A DNA stretch of 64,000 nt, taken from positions 1 through 64,000 of the forward strand of contig NZ_JAACFU010000017.1 of assembly GCF_029051725.1 (NCBI RefSeq), given 5' to 3'. This document shows positions 46,634 to 55,573 of this stretch, piece after piece; the first letter of the stretch is position 1; each line of letters starts with the position of its first letter. The stretch comes from Bradyrhizobium sp. CSS354 (GTDB lineage: Bacteria > Pseudomonadota > Alphaproteobacteria > Rhizobiales > Xanthobacteraceae). Both the position numbers and the translations under genes were made by a program. The notes beneath the pieces are model-generated. The model ran no database searches, was not told the origin of the DNA, and saw nothing but the letters and a program-made list of their open reading frames with translations.

Positions 46634-47598
46634 GGTTGATCTCCGATCTTCGAAAGGCTGTAGTCGCCTGATGGTCCAAGCCCGGTGAGGGAAGCGAGTT
46701 CGCTCAAACGCCGTTCGGCACCACGGCCAGAGAGCACGGCAATGACGTTGATGGTCTCGGCGATCAGCGCGCGCGGGACCGTGACGACGGCCTCCTGGAT
46801 GAGCTGCTCGAGCCGGCGGAGCGCGCCAAGCGCAGTGCCGGCGTGGATCGTGCCGATTCCGCCCGGATGTCCCGTCCCCCAGGCCTTGAGTAGGTCGAGC
46901 GCCTCGGCCCCGCGCACCTCGCCGATCGGGATACGATCAGGGCGCAGGCGAAGTGACGAGCGCACAAGTTCGGAGAGCGAGACGACGCCATCCTTGGTCC
47001 GCAGCGCCACGAGGTTCGGCGCCGCGCACTGAAGCTCCCGCGTATCTTCAATGAGAACGACGCGGTCCGGACCTTTGGCCACCTCCGCGAGAAGCGCGTT
47101 CGTCAGCGTCGTCTTGCCAGTTGAGGTGCCGCCGGCGACCAGGATGTTCTTTCGCGCGGCAACCGCACGACGAAGCGCGTTCGCCTGCGCCGAGTTCATG
47201 ATGCCGGCAGCGACATAGTCGTCCAGGCCGAAGACAGCGACCGCGGGTTTGCGGATCGCGAAGGCGGGCGCTGCAACCACCGGCGGCAGCAGGCCTTCGA
47301 AGCGTTCCCCGGTTTCCGGCAGCTCAGCCGAGATTCGGGGCGAGCCGGCGTGAACCTCAGCTCCCACATAGTGCGCGACGAGCCGGACAATTCGCTCGCC
47401 GTCGGCAGCCGACAGACTCTCGCCGGTATCGGTAAGGCCGCTCGACAGCCGATCGATCCAAAGCCGGCCATCAGGGTTCAGCATCACCTCAACGATCGAC
47501 GGATCTTCCAGAAAGCCCGCGATGGCAGGCCCCAGCGCTGTGCGGAGCATGCGCGCTCCGCGCAACTCGGCTTCCGAATGAAATGAATGGATCGCCAC
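46630..47598 (-). CDS. trbB: TrbB, VirB11-like transfer ATPase
   Basis: This 322-aa hexameric traffic ATPase belongs to the PulE/VirB11 family. Walker A is GGTSTGKTTLTNALL, followed by an aspartate-box VVLIEDTRELQC and a His-box region GTGHPGGIGTIHAGTALGAL. A GTG start has GGGGG ahead. It is the first gene of the trb operon. In related elements it follows copG-traG directly; here an MFS gene and a second copG-type gene lie in between. Confidence 0.95.
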   Translation of the reverse strand: MAIHSFHSEAELRGARMLRTALGPAIAGFLEDPSIVEVMLNPDGRLWIDRLSSGLTDTGESLSAADGERIVRLVAHYVGAEVHAGSPRISAELPETGERFEGLLPPVVAAPAFAIRKPAVAVFGLDDYVAAGIMNSAQANALRRAVAARKNILVAGGTSTGKTTLTNALLAEVAKGPDRVVLIEDTRELQCAAPNLVALRTKDGVVSLSELVRSSLRLRPDRIPIGEVRGAEALDLLKAWGTGHPGGIGTIHAGTALGALRRLEQLIQEAVVTVPRALIAETINVIAVLSGRGAERRLSELASLTGLGPSGDYSLSKIGDQP

Positions 47599-47700
47599 GA
47601 CTGCCCCCGGGTTGACTGAGGCAGCTAGCGTCTAACCGCCTCACATGAGGACAACTAAAAAAGCAGAACCTGCGCGACAGCAACAATGGGACCATGTCAA

Positions 47701-47716
47701 TCGTAGTCTGGCGTAG
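47701..47716. repeat. 16-bp direct repeat, left copy
   Basis: TCGTAGTCTGGCGTAG is identical to 50006-50021. The next bases also agree loosely (AAGAAGAAAGA here, CCAAAGAAAGA there). The pair brackets the inserted MFS and second CopG genes. It lies about 100 bp upstream of the trbB start. Confidence 0.85.
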
Positions 47717-47794
47717 AAGAAGAAAGATTCGGGACGATCGCTTTTGACGCGCCTAACATCATGAGCCGGGACATCAGCCGGCGACATGCTGGCT

Positions 47795-49171
47795 TCACCA
47801 CTCCGCATGATCGTCCGCCTCCAGGATGGCGAGCTCGGCTGGTGGTATAACGACCTCAACCGAATTCCAGCCTCCCGCCGGTTCACGAGTGACCGAAGCG
47901 CCAGCCTTCCGTTTCCGGCGCGCGAGCCACGGGACGGCTGCGAACCAGACCAGCGCTGCCAGCTGCAGCAAAACGTTCACACCGAACGCGGTCTGATAGG
48001 CCATTAAAGGATAATGCCCCGCCTCCAGAGGCCATTGCTCCAGAATCAGTCCCGTCCCGTACTGCACGACGAAAGCCCAGCCAAACTGCAGGACATTCAG
48101 ACCGCCGTTAGCGCGCGCAACCAGCTCGGCCGGGAAATAATCCGCTATCATGGCGTAGGTCAGAGCAGTGGCTGATCCTGCCATCGACAGCACGCACCAC
48201 GGCAGGAGTGATGGCCAGGGCGGATGCAGGATCAGCACAAGCTCCGCCACAATCAATATCGCCGCGACCAAGCCAAACAGAGCCTCGCTCTTCTTGGCCC
48301 GCCGGCGGACCCAGTTGGCAAGGAAGCCCAAGACCAGAGCGCCAAGACTCAGAGCGACCGCCATCACGAACAATTCGTTGACGAGTGTCGTTCGATCCAG
48401 CCGCTCCACATCGGAAAGCCAGGGCGCTGCCCATAAGGATTGCATTGCCCAAGCGGACCCGATGCAGGTCGCCGATAAGGGCGCCATTCTCCAGAACCGC
48501 GCATCCGAGTAGACGGTTTTCAGAGTGGCGGGCATCCTGGTGCCCTGTGGCCCAGTGGTTCGTTCGGGAACCACGAGATAGATCAAGATGGCAGCAAGCG
48601 CACTTGCGGCGGCCAGCACGCCGAATAGACCCCGCCATCCGATCCAGTCCAGGAGCGCCTCTGCAGGAGCCGTTGCTGTGACGGCGCCCAATGAGCCCAG
48701 CATAATCATGTAGCCATTGATGAGCGCCATGCGTTCTCTTGGAAACCACAGGACAATGATTTTCAGCCCGGACATCAGGGCTGCTGCACTCCCAAGTCCG
48801 ACAATCGCGCGAGCAAAAAGAAGCGACAGGAATCCCGTCGATAGCCCAAAGAGCGCGGCACCCCCTGCAGCAACAGCTAAGAGCACGCTCTGGACCCGGC
48901 GCGGCCCAAAGCGATCAAGTAACATGCCGATCGGAATCTGGGCCGCCATAACGACCAGAAAATAGATTGACGTGAGCAGCCCGATATCGGCAGCGCCAAG
49001 CCCGAGATCAGCGGCGAGGCGGCCAGCAATAAGTGTATTGATCGTCCGGAACAGGTACGAAAGGTAGTACCCGGCCGCGAAGGGAAGAAACACGCACGCG
49101 ATGAGCCGCCACACAGGAACTGACTCGAGTCGTGCCACCGGCAATGTTTGCGACCCAAGCTCCTTCCGCAC
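47795..49171 (-). CDS. MFS transporter inserted in the tra/trb region
   Basis: This 458-aa permease has twelve predicted membrane segments, a motif-A loop GMLLDRFGPRR after segment 2, and an early RTINTLIAGRLAADLGLGAAD. It resembles nitrate/oxalate-formate-type MFS carriers; the substrate is unknown. The GTG at 49171 is chosen because GGAAG lies ahead and it starts 16 bp after the upstream CopG stop; in-frame starts up to 49348 would lie inside that gene. It is not part of the conjugation apparatus. A broken second copy is at 33848-34724. Confidence 0.85.
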   Translation of the reverse strand: MRKELGSQTLPVARLESVPVWRLIACVFLPFAAGYYLSYLFRTINTLIAGRLAADLGLGAADIGLLTSIYFLVVMAAQIPIGMLLDRFGPRRVQSVLLAVAAGGAALFGLSTGFLSLLFARAIVGLGSAAALMSGLKIIVLWFPRERMALINGYMIMLGSLGAVTATAPAEALLDWIGWRGLFGVLAAASALAAILIYLVVPERTTGPQGTRMPATLKTVYSDARFWRMAPLSATCIGSAWAMQSLWAAPWLSDVERLDRTTLVNELFVMAVALSLGALVLGFLANWVRRRAKKSEALFGLVAAILIVAELVLILHPPWPSLLPWCVLSMAGSATALTYAMIADYFPAELVARANGGLNVLQFGWAFVVQYGTGLILEQWPLEAGHYPLMAYQTAFGVNVLLQLAALVWFAAVPWLARRKRKAGASVTREPAGGWNSVEVVIPPAELAILEADDHAEW

Positions 49172-49187
49172 GCTTCCGGCGGCCGGG

Positions 49188-49850
49188 CTAACAAAAGGAG
49201 TTGGGCAGGTTTCGAAAGTTTGGATTGCTGCCGCCCCCCTTGACGGCAGCGCTCGGCTCGAGGTTTCCATCCGCCGCGACTGCGGACAGACCTTCCTTTC
49301 TCGGCTGTTCTTCTGCCGCGCGTTGTGATGCACCGCCATGAGCTTCACTGGCAGGTCGACTGCGCCTGCCCAGCTGATCGATCGTCTCCTGGATCAATGG
49401 CTCACCCAGCCGTACCCGCCGTTCGACCTGCTCCGCCAATACCTTGAAACGCTGCTGCCCGAGCAGGCACGCCTCCCGCTGCACGGATGGCAGCATGGGC
49501 GGCGTCACGGTGAGGTGATAGCGCGCATGCAGGGCTACCGTCTCGCCGACGATCGCGATCTCGCGCTCGAGCCTGGCCATCTGGCCACTTATCCGGTCCA
49601 GAGCCTCATGAACGAGACCTTCGATGGGCAGTGCAGGATTCAGGAATCGTTCAAGTGCCGTCTCGACGACCATGCTCTTGCCGAGTCCCGGGCGTTCGGT
49701 CGCAACTTCAAGCCGCTGAAACATGCTCTCGGAGAGCTGAACTGTGACCTTCTTGGTTCGCTCTCCTTCGTTCGGGCTCGGCTGTGCATCGCTGTCGGCT
49801 TGATTCACGATCGAGCTGGGCTGGCCTCCAAGCTCTCCATCGACTTGCAT
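49188..49850 (-). CDS. CopG-family ribbon-helix-helix protein, paralogue of the traG-linked copG
   Basis: This 220-aa protein has, at about residues 30-75, a CopG-type segment (KKVTVQLSESMFQRLEVATE, then SMVVETALERFLNP). A helical region follows (ALDRISGQMARLEREIAIVGET). It matches the shorter protein at 50241-50690 over this core (KKIQLSIYLDPEVFKSLEAF, AEAAIGAFLSP, RLDRIARVLERLERN). The ATG at 49850 has GGGGAG 8 bp ahead; a longer frame to 49964 is less likely. Its C-terminal tail of about 60 residues is low-complexity. It probably binds DNA near the trb region, and is 16 bp ahead of the MFS gene. Confidence 0.8.
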   Translation of the reverse strand: MQVDGELGGQPSSIVNQADSDAQPSPNEGERTKKVTVQLSESMFQRLEVATERPGLGKSMVVETALERFLNPALPIEGLVHEALDRISGQMARLEREIAIVGETVALHARYHLTVTPPMLPSVQREACLLGQQRFKVLAEQVERRVRLGEPLIQETIDQLGRRSRPASEAHGGASQRAAEEQPRKEGLSAVAADGNLEPSAAVKGGGSNPNFRNLPNSFC

Positions 49851-50005
49851 TTCTGTCACTCCCCGATTGGCGACCGCGACCTGCCCGCGCACCACGGTAC
49901 GCGCGGCGTCGATTTCGGAATCGAAACGGCTGAATCGCCCCCAGCGATGATGGACTTGACACAAGGGCCAATCGGAACGTCACTTCAACTGCACCGACAT
50001 CTACG

Positions 50006-50021
50006 TCGTAGTCTGGCGTAG
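50006..50021. repeat. 16-bp direct repeat, right copy
   Basis: TCGTAGTCTGGCGTAG is identical to 47701-47716 and in the same orientation. It lies about 155 bp upstream of the second copG start. Confidence 0.85.
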
Positions 50022-50240
50022 CCAAAGAAAGACAAGGCGGTCTCAAGAAGAGCCGGATCTGTCAGTCTGTATTGTTCGCGGGGAGCTAACGGCCTATTGC
50101 GGCGGGGCCCGGAGCTTCGAGTGGCGCGCCCATCGCTTGCGGGCTTCATGGCGTGGTGCCGATTTGCGGTCGGCTTATCTGACCGAGCGCCGCATCTATT
50201 GCCGGGAGCTGCCAGCGCGCGTTTGGGGCGCGCGTATTGA

Positions 50241-50690
50241 TTACTCGGGCGTCTCAGGGGCGTGCATGTCGATACTCACCTCTTTCAGGACGGTGGATCC
50301 GCTTGCAAGCCGCCGTCCGAGCGCCTCGACAAAGCGATCGTAACGTTCGGCGCCCTTGGCGCGCGCGGCGGGCGTCGAATGTTCGGGGAGCGCCGGCGTT
50401 GAGGTCAGCCAGAAACGGATGAAGAGCGCGATGGTCTCAAGCGTGATGCCATCATTGCGCTCCAGACGTTCAAGCACGCGCGCGATCCGGTCCAGACGCT
50501 TCGCGAGCGCCGCCTCGCGCCGATCGGAATCATCCGGAGAAAGAAATGCGCCGATTGCGGCCTCAGCCACCAAGGACTTGGGCTGCTCCCGGCGATTTGC
50601 GAACGCCTCGAGGCTCTTGAAAACTTCCGGATCGAGATAGATACTGAGCTGAATCTTTTTCACGCTGCCCCGATCATAGGTCCATCCCAT
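50241..50690 (-). CDS. CopG-family protein downstream of traG
   Basis: This ribbon-helix-helix protein of 149 aa has VKKIQLSIYLDPEVFKSLEA at the N-terminus and helical segments RLDRIARVLERLERN. Such a gene regularly follows traG and precedes trbB in alphaproteobacterial ICEs and may control transfer genes. The start at 50690 overlaps the traG stop by 17 bp; a GTG at 50663 (VKKIQL) is an alternative. About 200 bp without a gene separate it from the right 16-bp repeat. Confidence 0.85.
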   Translation of the reverse strand: MGWTYDRGSVKKIQLSIYLDPEVFKSLEAFANRREQPKSLVAEAAIGAFLSPDDSDRREAALAKRLDRIARVLERLERNDGITLETIALFIRFWLTSTPALPEHSTPAARAKGAERYDRFVEALGRRLASGSTVLKEVSIDMHAPETPE

Positions 50691-52674
50691 CGTCCGCGTC
50701 GAGGCTCACGGTCCGCGCGACGCCCTGCATGGAGCGGCTCAGAGCTTGTGCCTGGACCGCATCGGCATCACCTTCATCGAGGTCGGCGTCGAACTCATGT
50801 TCGCCGAGCGGCGCCTTGATCTCGATCTCCTCATGTTCTGGCAATTCCGGCTCGCGACGCAAACCACTGTTCGCCTGGTCGCTCCTGCGCTTGCGTCTGG
50901 TTAGTAGCTCGACTGATGGCGGAATTGGAGCGCCGGCCGACCAGTCATCCGGTCGTGCGGACAAGGTACGCGGTTCGAAGCGGGGCGGCTTCAATACACG
51001 TCGCTGGAACTGCGGATCCTCATAGTAGCGGACTTTGGTGGCGCGCACCGGGTGCACCCCGGAAATCATCACGATCGCGTCTTTAGGCGAGAGTTGCATG
51101 ACCTCGCCTGGCGTCAGCAGCGGCCGCGAGGTCTCCTGACGGCTGACCATGAGGTGGCCGAGCCACGGGCTCAATCGGTGCCCGGCATAGTTCTTCATGG
51201 CGCGCAATTCGGTCGCGGTTCCGAGCGCGTCGGATACGCGCTTGGCGGTGCGCTCATCATTGGTCGAGAAGGCGATCCGGACGTGGCAATTGTCCAGGAT
51301 GGCATGGTTCGGCCCATAGGCGCGTTCGAGCTGATTGAGGCTCTGGGTGATCAGAAAGCTGCGCATGCCGTAGCCTGCCATGAAGGCGAGCTGGCTCTCG
51401 AAGAAGTCGAGCCGGCCGAGTGCTGCAAACTCATCGAGCATGAGAAGGAGTTGCCGCCGGCGCCGGTCTGGATCCAGGCTTTCAGTCAACCGCCTCCCGA
51501 TCTGGTTGAGGATGAGCCGCATCAAGGGCTTGGTACGAACGATGTCGGATGGAGGCACGACGAGATAGAGTGAGACGGGCTCGGCGCCGTCGACGAGATC
51601 GCAGATCCGCCAATCGCTTCGCGCGGTGATCTTGGCAACCACCGGGTCGCGGTAGAGCCCCAGGAAGCTCATCGCGGTCGAGAGCACGCCGGAGCGCTCG
51701 TTCTCGCTCTTGTTGAGAAGCTCGCGCGCGGCCGAGGCGACAACGGGATGAACGCTACCTCCAAGATGCGGGGTTGCGAGCATTGCGTTGAGCGTAGCGT
51801 CGATCGGGCGGGAGGGATCGGACAGGAAATTGGCGACGCCTGCGAGGGTCTTGTCGGCCTCGGCGTAGAGGACATGCAGGATTGCGCCGACAAGGAGAGA
51901 GTGGCTGGTCTTTTCCCAGTGGTTGCGGCGTTCGAGTGCCCCTTCCGGATCGACAAGGATATCGGCGATATTTTGGGCATCTCGCACCTCGCAATCACCA
52001 CGACGGATCTCGAGCAGCGGGTTGTAGGCAGCGCTGGCCGGATTGGTCGGGTCGAATAGGAGCACTGGCCCAAATCGCGCGCGCCAGCCAGAAGTCAATT
52101 GGAAGTTCTCGCCCTTAATGTCATGAACGATCGTGGAGGCCGGCCAGGTCAGAAGGGTCGGTATAACAAGGCCCACGCCCTTGCCCGAGCGCGTCGGAGC
52201 AAAGCAGAGCACATGCTCCGGTCCGTCATGCCGTAGATAACGCCCCTTAAAACGTCCGAGCACGACGCCATCAGGCCCCAAGAGCCCCGCGCGCCTGACC
52301 TCGCGCGAATCGGCCCAGCGCGCTGAGCCGTAGGTGGTGACGTCCCCCGCCTCATGGGCCCGGAACACCGAGAGCATCATTGCCAACGCGATTGCTGCAA
52401 TTCCGCCGCTTGCGGCGATGGCGCCGCCCTCAAGGAAGATCACAGGCGCGTAAGCATCGAATTTGAACCACCAGGCGAAGAAGGCAGCCGGCTGATAGAT
52501 CGGCCAACCCCCGAGGCTGAACCAGGCGGGTCCAAGCTGCGGCTGGAAGGCGAGCCGCCAAGCGGTCCATTCGGTCGCCGCCCACAGGAAGGCGAGCACG
52601 ACCAAGCAGACCAGGATAACCTGATGCCAAATGATCTTTGTCGCGGACATTGTGGAGATCTGGACGGCATCCAT
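50674..52674 (-). CDS. traG: TraG, VirD4-type conjugal coupling protein
   Basis: This 666-aa hexameric ATPase links the relaxosome to the type IV channel. N-terminal membrane segments (VILVCLVVLAFLWAATEW and GGAIAASGGIAAIALAMML) are followed by Walker A APTRSGKGVGLVIP and Walker B LLLMLDEFAALG. The charged C-terminal tail is typical. MDAVQIS at 52674 and MSATKII at 52650 are both possible starts; neither has a strong ribosome site. It is followed by copG. Confidence 0.95.
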   Translation of the reverse strand: MDAVQISTMSATKIIWHQVILVCLVVLAFLWAATEWTAWRLAFQPQLGPAWFSLGGWPIYQPAAFFAWWFKFDAYAPVIFLEGGAIAASGGIAAIALAMMLSVFRAHEAGDVTTYGSARWADSREVRRAGLLGPDGVVLGRFKGRYLRHDGPEHVLCFAPTRSGKGVGLVIPTLLTWPASTIVHDIKGENFQLTSGWRARFGPVLLFDPTNPASAAYNPLLEIRRGDCEVRDAQNIADILVDPEGALERRNHWEKTSHSLLVGAILHVLYAEADKTLAGVANFLSDPSRPIDATLNAMLATPHLGGSVHPVVASAARELLNKSENERSGVLSTAMSFLGLYRDPVVAKITARSDWRICDLVDGAEPVSLYLVVPPSDIVRTKPLMRLILNQIGRRLTESLDPDRRRRQLLLMLDEFAALGRLDFFESQLAFMAGYGMRSFLITQSLNQLERAYGPNHAILDNCHVRIAFSTNDERTAKRVSDALGTATELRAMKNYAGHRLSPWLGHLMVSRQETSRPLLTPGEVMQLSPKDAIVMISGVHPVRATKVRYYEDPQFQRRVLKPPRFEPRTLSARPDDWSAGAPIPPSVELLTRRKRRSDQANSGLRREPELPEHEEIEIKAPLGEHEFDADLDEGDADAVQAQALSRSMQGVARTVSLDADDGMDL

Positions 52675-53291
52675 GAGCTAAGCGCAACCACAGCGCCGGG
52701 ATGTCGCAGTCCCGCGCATAAAACTGTAGCGTTCGGCGGGTCGGGGTGAAACGTGTTCGGAGCTGACCTCTGGGCGAGCGACTGGGAGGACAGAAGTCCA
52801 AACCAGGAGCCAAGAAAACGTGATCGAGCGGTTAGAGTCTGCAAGAACATCATTTTGTTGCACGATGTCCAGCCTGGACCGCCGGGATGATGCGGGGCTT
52901 CTGGCGTTACCTGCACGGCAAAGGGCTCCCGGGTTGTGCATTTGGCCCGGCGGCCCCGGCCGGGACGAACGGCGAGATGGTTCGTTGGTCGTGGTCGCGG
53001 TGGCGCGCACACGCGCCACAGAATTAGCGTGTCAAAGTGAAAGGCCGCTCTGCCTGAGCTAGTGATCGCCATCTCTGCACGATCGTTTGTCGATCTTGGT
53101 GACCTCGCTGGATGCGAGGACGGCTCTCACTCTGGCGGAGGAGAAGTAGCGGCTCCAGCCGACGTTCCTGGTGCGTGCTTTGTGCCGCAGCAGGAGTGGC
53201 CCGTATCTTGCTTCGACCGCATATGAAACGAGACTCGTGAAGGCGACCACCGAACCCAAAGCGCGTGTCTTGCAGCACGGAGACAAAAGGA
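52675..53291. other. Intergenic region between traG and a small wHTH gene
   Basis: About 615 bp holds no supported gene. It lies between divergently oriented traG (minus) and the small plus-strand gene, so promoters for both should be here. No tra-box-like 18-bp dyad was recognised by eye. Confidence 0.4.
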
Positions 53292-53561
53292 ATGAACGAT
53301 GCAATGGCCGATCTGTTGTTTTTGGCCGCGTCGAGCGGAGACGAGGTGGCTAACCCCGTTCCGGACAAAAATCTGAATCGTCTTGCTGCCAAGGAGCGCG
53401 CGTTGAGGAAAGGCTGGATCGTGCTCAAGAGCAAGATGAGAGATCCGGCTTGTGGTGGGCAGGTTGAGGTCTTCCGCGTGACCGAGGCCGGCAGAGCGCG
53501 CCTGGAGGAGCTTGGTGCTTGCAACGGTGCCGTCGAACGCTTTAAAGCGATGTTAAACTGA
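53292..53561 (+). CDS. Small hypothetical protein, possible winged-helix fold
   Basis: This 89-aa protein starts MNDAMADLLFLAASSG. The segment RALRKGWIVLKSKMRDPACG then VEVFRVTEAGRARLEEL looks like the wing-and-helix end of a small winged-helix regulator. GGAG lies about 13 bp ahead; the next in-frame ATG (MADLLF) is an alternative. It is the only plus-strand gene between traR-lysR and qseC apart from the IS110 transposase, and it converges on rlxS with a 43-bp gap. Its function is unknown. Confidence 0.55.
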   Translation: MNDAMADLLFLAASSGDEVANPVPDKNLNRLAAKERALRKGWIVLKSKMRDPACGGQVEVFRVTEAGRARLEELGACNGAVERFKAMLN

Positions 53562-53604
53562 GCAATTGGGCGCCAGATCACGCGTGCCCGCAGAGATCGA
53601 CGGA

Positions 53605-55332
53605 TCAAAACGAAAGTCCGCGCTTCCGACCAAAGCTCCAGTCCACCCCTCCGGGACCAGCGATACCGTTCACCTGGCGACCCAGTTCGTGCTCTAGCTT
53701 GGGTACCCAGGGCACGAGCTGAAAGCCGAGGCCGTTGTCGATCATGGCAAAGCGGCCCGACGCCAGCGATAACCTCCGGCGATAGATCCCCGAAATAGAT
53801 TCGCCTGCCTCCGCAGGCAAGTGCGCCAGTCCTGTCTCGGAGGCCAAACGCCGGCCTACCCCCTCGAGTTCGCGGCGGCGGAGTGTCTCGATCAAGTTGC
53901 GGCCGAGGACCACCTTGTCTCCCGCCCGGCGTGCCAGCCCCTGTCCTGCCAGCACGTCGATGCGCCGATCAAGCGCATGCCGCACCTCGGCACCAAAACC
54001 GGCGCGCGAGAAATCGGCAGATTGGCGCGCCACAAGCTGCCGGTCGAGCCACGTCGCGCCTTCCGCTGCGACCTGCTGGTCAATGGCGAGTTCGGAGCGT
54101 ACCGCGAGCGCGATCCGCGTTCGGCCACGCGCATCCTCGAACCGCCGGAGCTCCACAATCCCACCGACCGGCCCATCGCCGGCCGCCTCGATCTCCGAAA
54201 GCTTCAGGTGATGCACGCGACCGTCGACACCGTCGACGATGGCAAACGCCGAGCCCTTCAGCTCGTCATCGTGGCCGCGTGCGAGGAGACGGCCGACAAT
54301 GGGCTCGCCGTGGCGTTCGGCTTCAAGCGCCCAGGATGATGGTGGGCGCGCGGCGCCGTCTTTCGCGAGGCTCTTGTGAAGCCGCTTGATGACATCGCCG
54401 CGCTCGCCCAGGCTACGCAAACGCAATTCGACGTCCCCGGGAAGTACCCAGCGTGCAGGCCCCGCAGGCGCCGCCAAGCCAAGCCGCTCGAGCGTCCGCA
54501 TCCGCCCGATTCGTATCTCCCGTAACGGATCGCGCCCGGCATCCCGGTCTGGCCTCAAATCAATCACTCCGTCCGCCGCGCCAGCTTCCCGAGCCATCGC
54601 CCGGTCAAGCCTGGTCCAGCGTTCGGCCGTCACCTCCGCTTCAAGGACTTGGCGGATCTCGAGCTCCGATCGCGGGCCAAGCTCGCGCGTGACGAGATCG
54701 CCAGCGCGGGCGCGCAAGCCGGTTGCGATATAGTCGCGGCTGATGACGAGGTCTTCTCCATCATCGGCGCGGCCGCGCACGAGAATATGGATGTGCGGAT
54801 GCTCGGTGTTCCAATGATCGACCGCAACCCAATCAAGGCCAGTACCGAGGTCGCGAGAGGCCTGATCCATGAGCTCACGCGTGAAACTGCGCAAACTGGC
54901 CAGTTCGCCCGCATCGTCGGGCGAGACGATGAAGCGAAAATGATGCCGGTCGCTTTCACACCGCCCGGCAAAGGCACGTCCGTCTGCAGCATCTCCCCCC
55001 GCGTCAAAGAGCCTGCCCGGTGTCCCATCGCGGGTGACCCCGTCGCGCTGCAGATAACCGATGTGAGCGCGCAGCGCGCCCGGCGAACGCATCCGGCGCA
55101 CGACCCGCGCCTTGACCATAGCGGTTCGCGCGCGGTTGTTGAGGAGCCGCGTCGCTGCAAGGCTCGCCGCGCGACCGCGCCCAAACTTGCTGCCAACGCT
55201 GCGGCTGCCCCGCGAGAGACCGCCGGCCTTCTGAGCAGCCTTGAGCGCCTGCGCCAAGAACGGCTTTGTCCGAGGCGCGCGCGTCGAACGGATGCGGCCT
55301 GGGCGGACGCGGAAATCGTCGTTACCGGTCAT
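53605..55332 (-). CDS. rlxS: RlxS-type relaxase (DUF3363 family)
   Basis: This HUH-type relaxase would nick oriT and pilot the transferred strand. It has 575 aa from MTGNDDFRVRPGRIRSTR. A conserved block ALRAHIGYLQRDGV with the likely catalytic Tyr (near residue 93) is followed by the metal-binding motif WNTEHPHIHILVRG (His at 178-182). The C-terminal DUF3363 region extends to EHELGRQVNG. It lies just downstream of an IncP-like nic sequence (55478-55485), so a cis oriT is likely. The start at 55332 is preferred over 55368. Confidence 0.92.
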   Translation of the reverse strand: MTGNDDFRVRPGRIRSTRAPRTKPFLAQALKAAQKAGGLSRGSRSVGSKFGRGRAASLAATRLLNNRARTAMVKARVVRRMRSPGALRAHIGYLQRDGVTRDGTPGRLFDAGGDAADGRAFAGRCESDRHHFRFIVSPDDAGELASLRSFTRELMDQASRDLGTGLDWVAVDHWNTEHPHIHILVRGRADDGEDLVISRDYIATGLRARAGDLVTRELGPRSELEIRQVLEAEVTAERWTRLDRAMAREAGAADGVIDLRPDRDAGRDPLREIRIGRMRTLERLGLAAPAGPARWVLPGDVELRLRSLGERGDVIKRLHKSLAKDGAARPPSSWALEAERHGEPIVGRLLARGHDDELKGSAFAIVDGVDGRVHHLKLSEIEAAGDGPVGGIVELRRFEDARGRTRIALAVRSELAIDQQVAAEGATWLDRQLVARQSADFSRAGFGAEVRHALDRRIDVLAGQGLARRAGDKVVLGRNLIETLRRRELEGVGRRLASETGLAHLPAEAGESISGIYRRRLSLASGRFAMIDNGLGFQLVPWVPKLEHELGRQVNGIAGPGGVDWSFGRKRGLSF

Positions 55333-55458
55333 CTTGCCCGCTGAAACGTGCCGAAAACCCAACGACAACAGGGGGGTACCGGAAATCGCAAGTTGCGTCG
55401 GCCATTCGCAATGTTTTCCGCATCATTGAAATCGATGCAGTTTCGCCCACAACCGACC

Positions 55459-55490
55459 GGCCGCACCTTGCGGCTTTTATCCTGCCCTCC
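55459..55490 (+). other. Candidate origin of transfer (oriT) with IncP-like nic site
   Basis: The hairpin GCCGCA-cct-TGCGGC (55460-55474) is followed three bases on by TATCCTGC (55478-55485), the YATCCTG|Y core at which RP4/Ti-type relaxases nick, between G and C. A second dyad CGCAA-g-TTGCG is at 55387-55397. The site lies 127-146 bp upstream of rlxS in the only gap (55333-55573) of this gene group. Confidence 0.7.
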
Positions 55491-55573
55491 CCGGTCGCTC
55501 ACTCCCGGCTCTCTGCCGACCCCTCCCAAACTTGCGACCAGCTTCGACATCATGCGACGAAATGCGATGGCGA

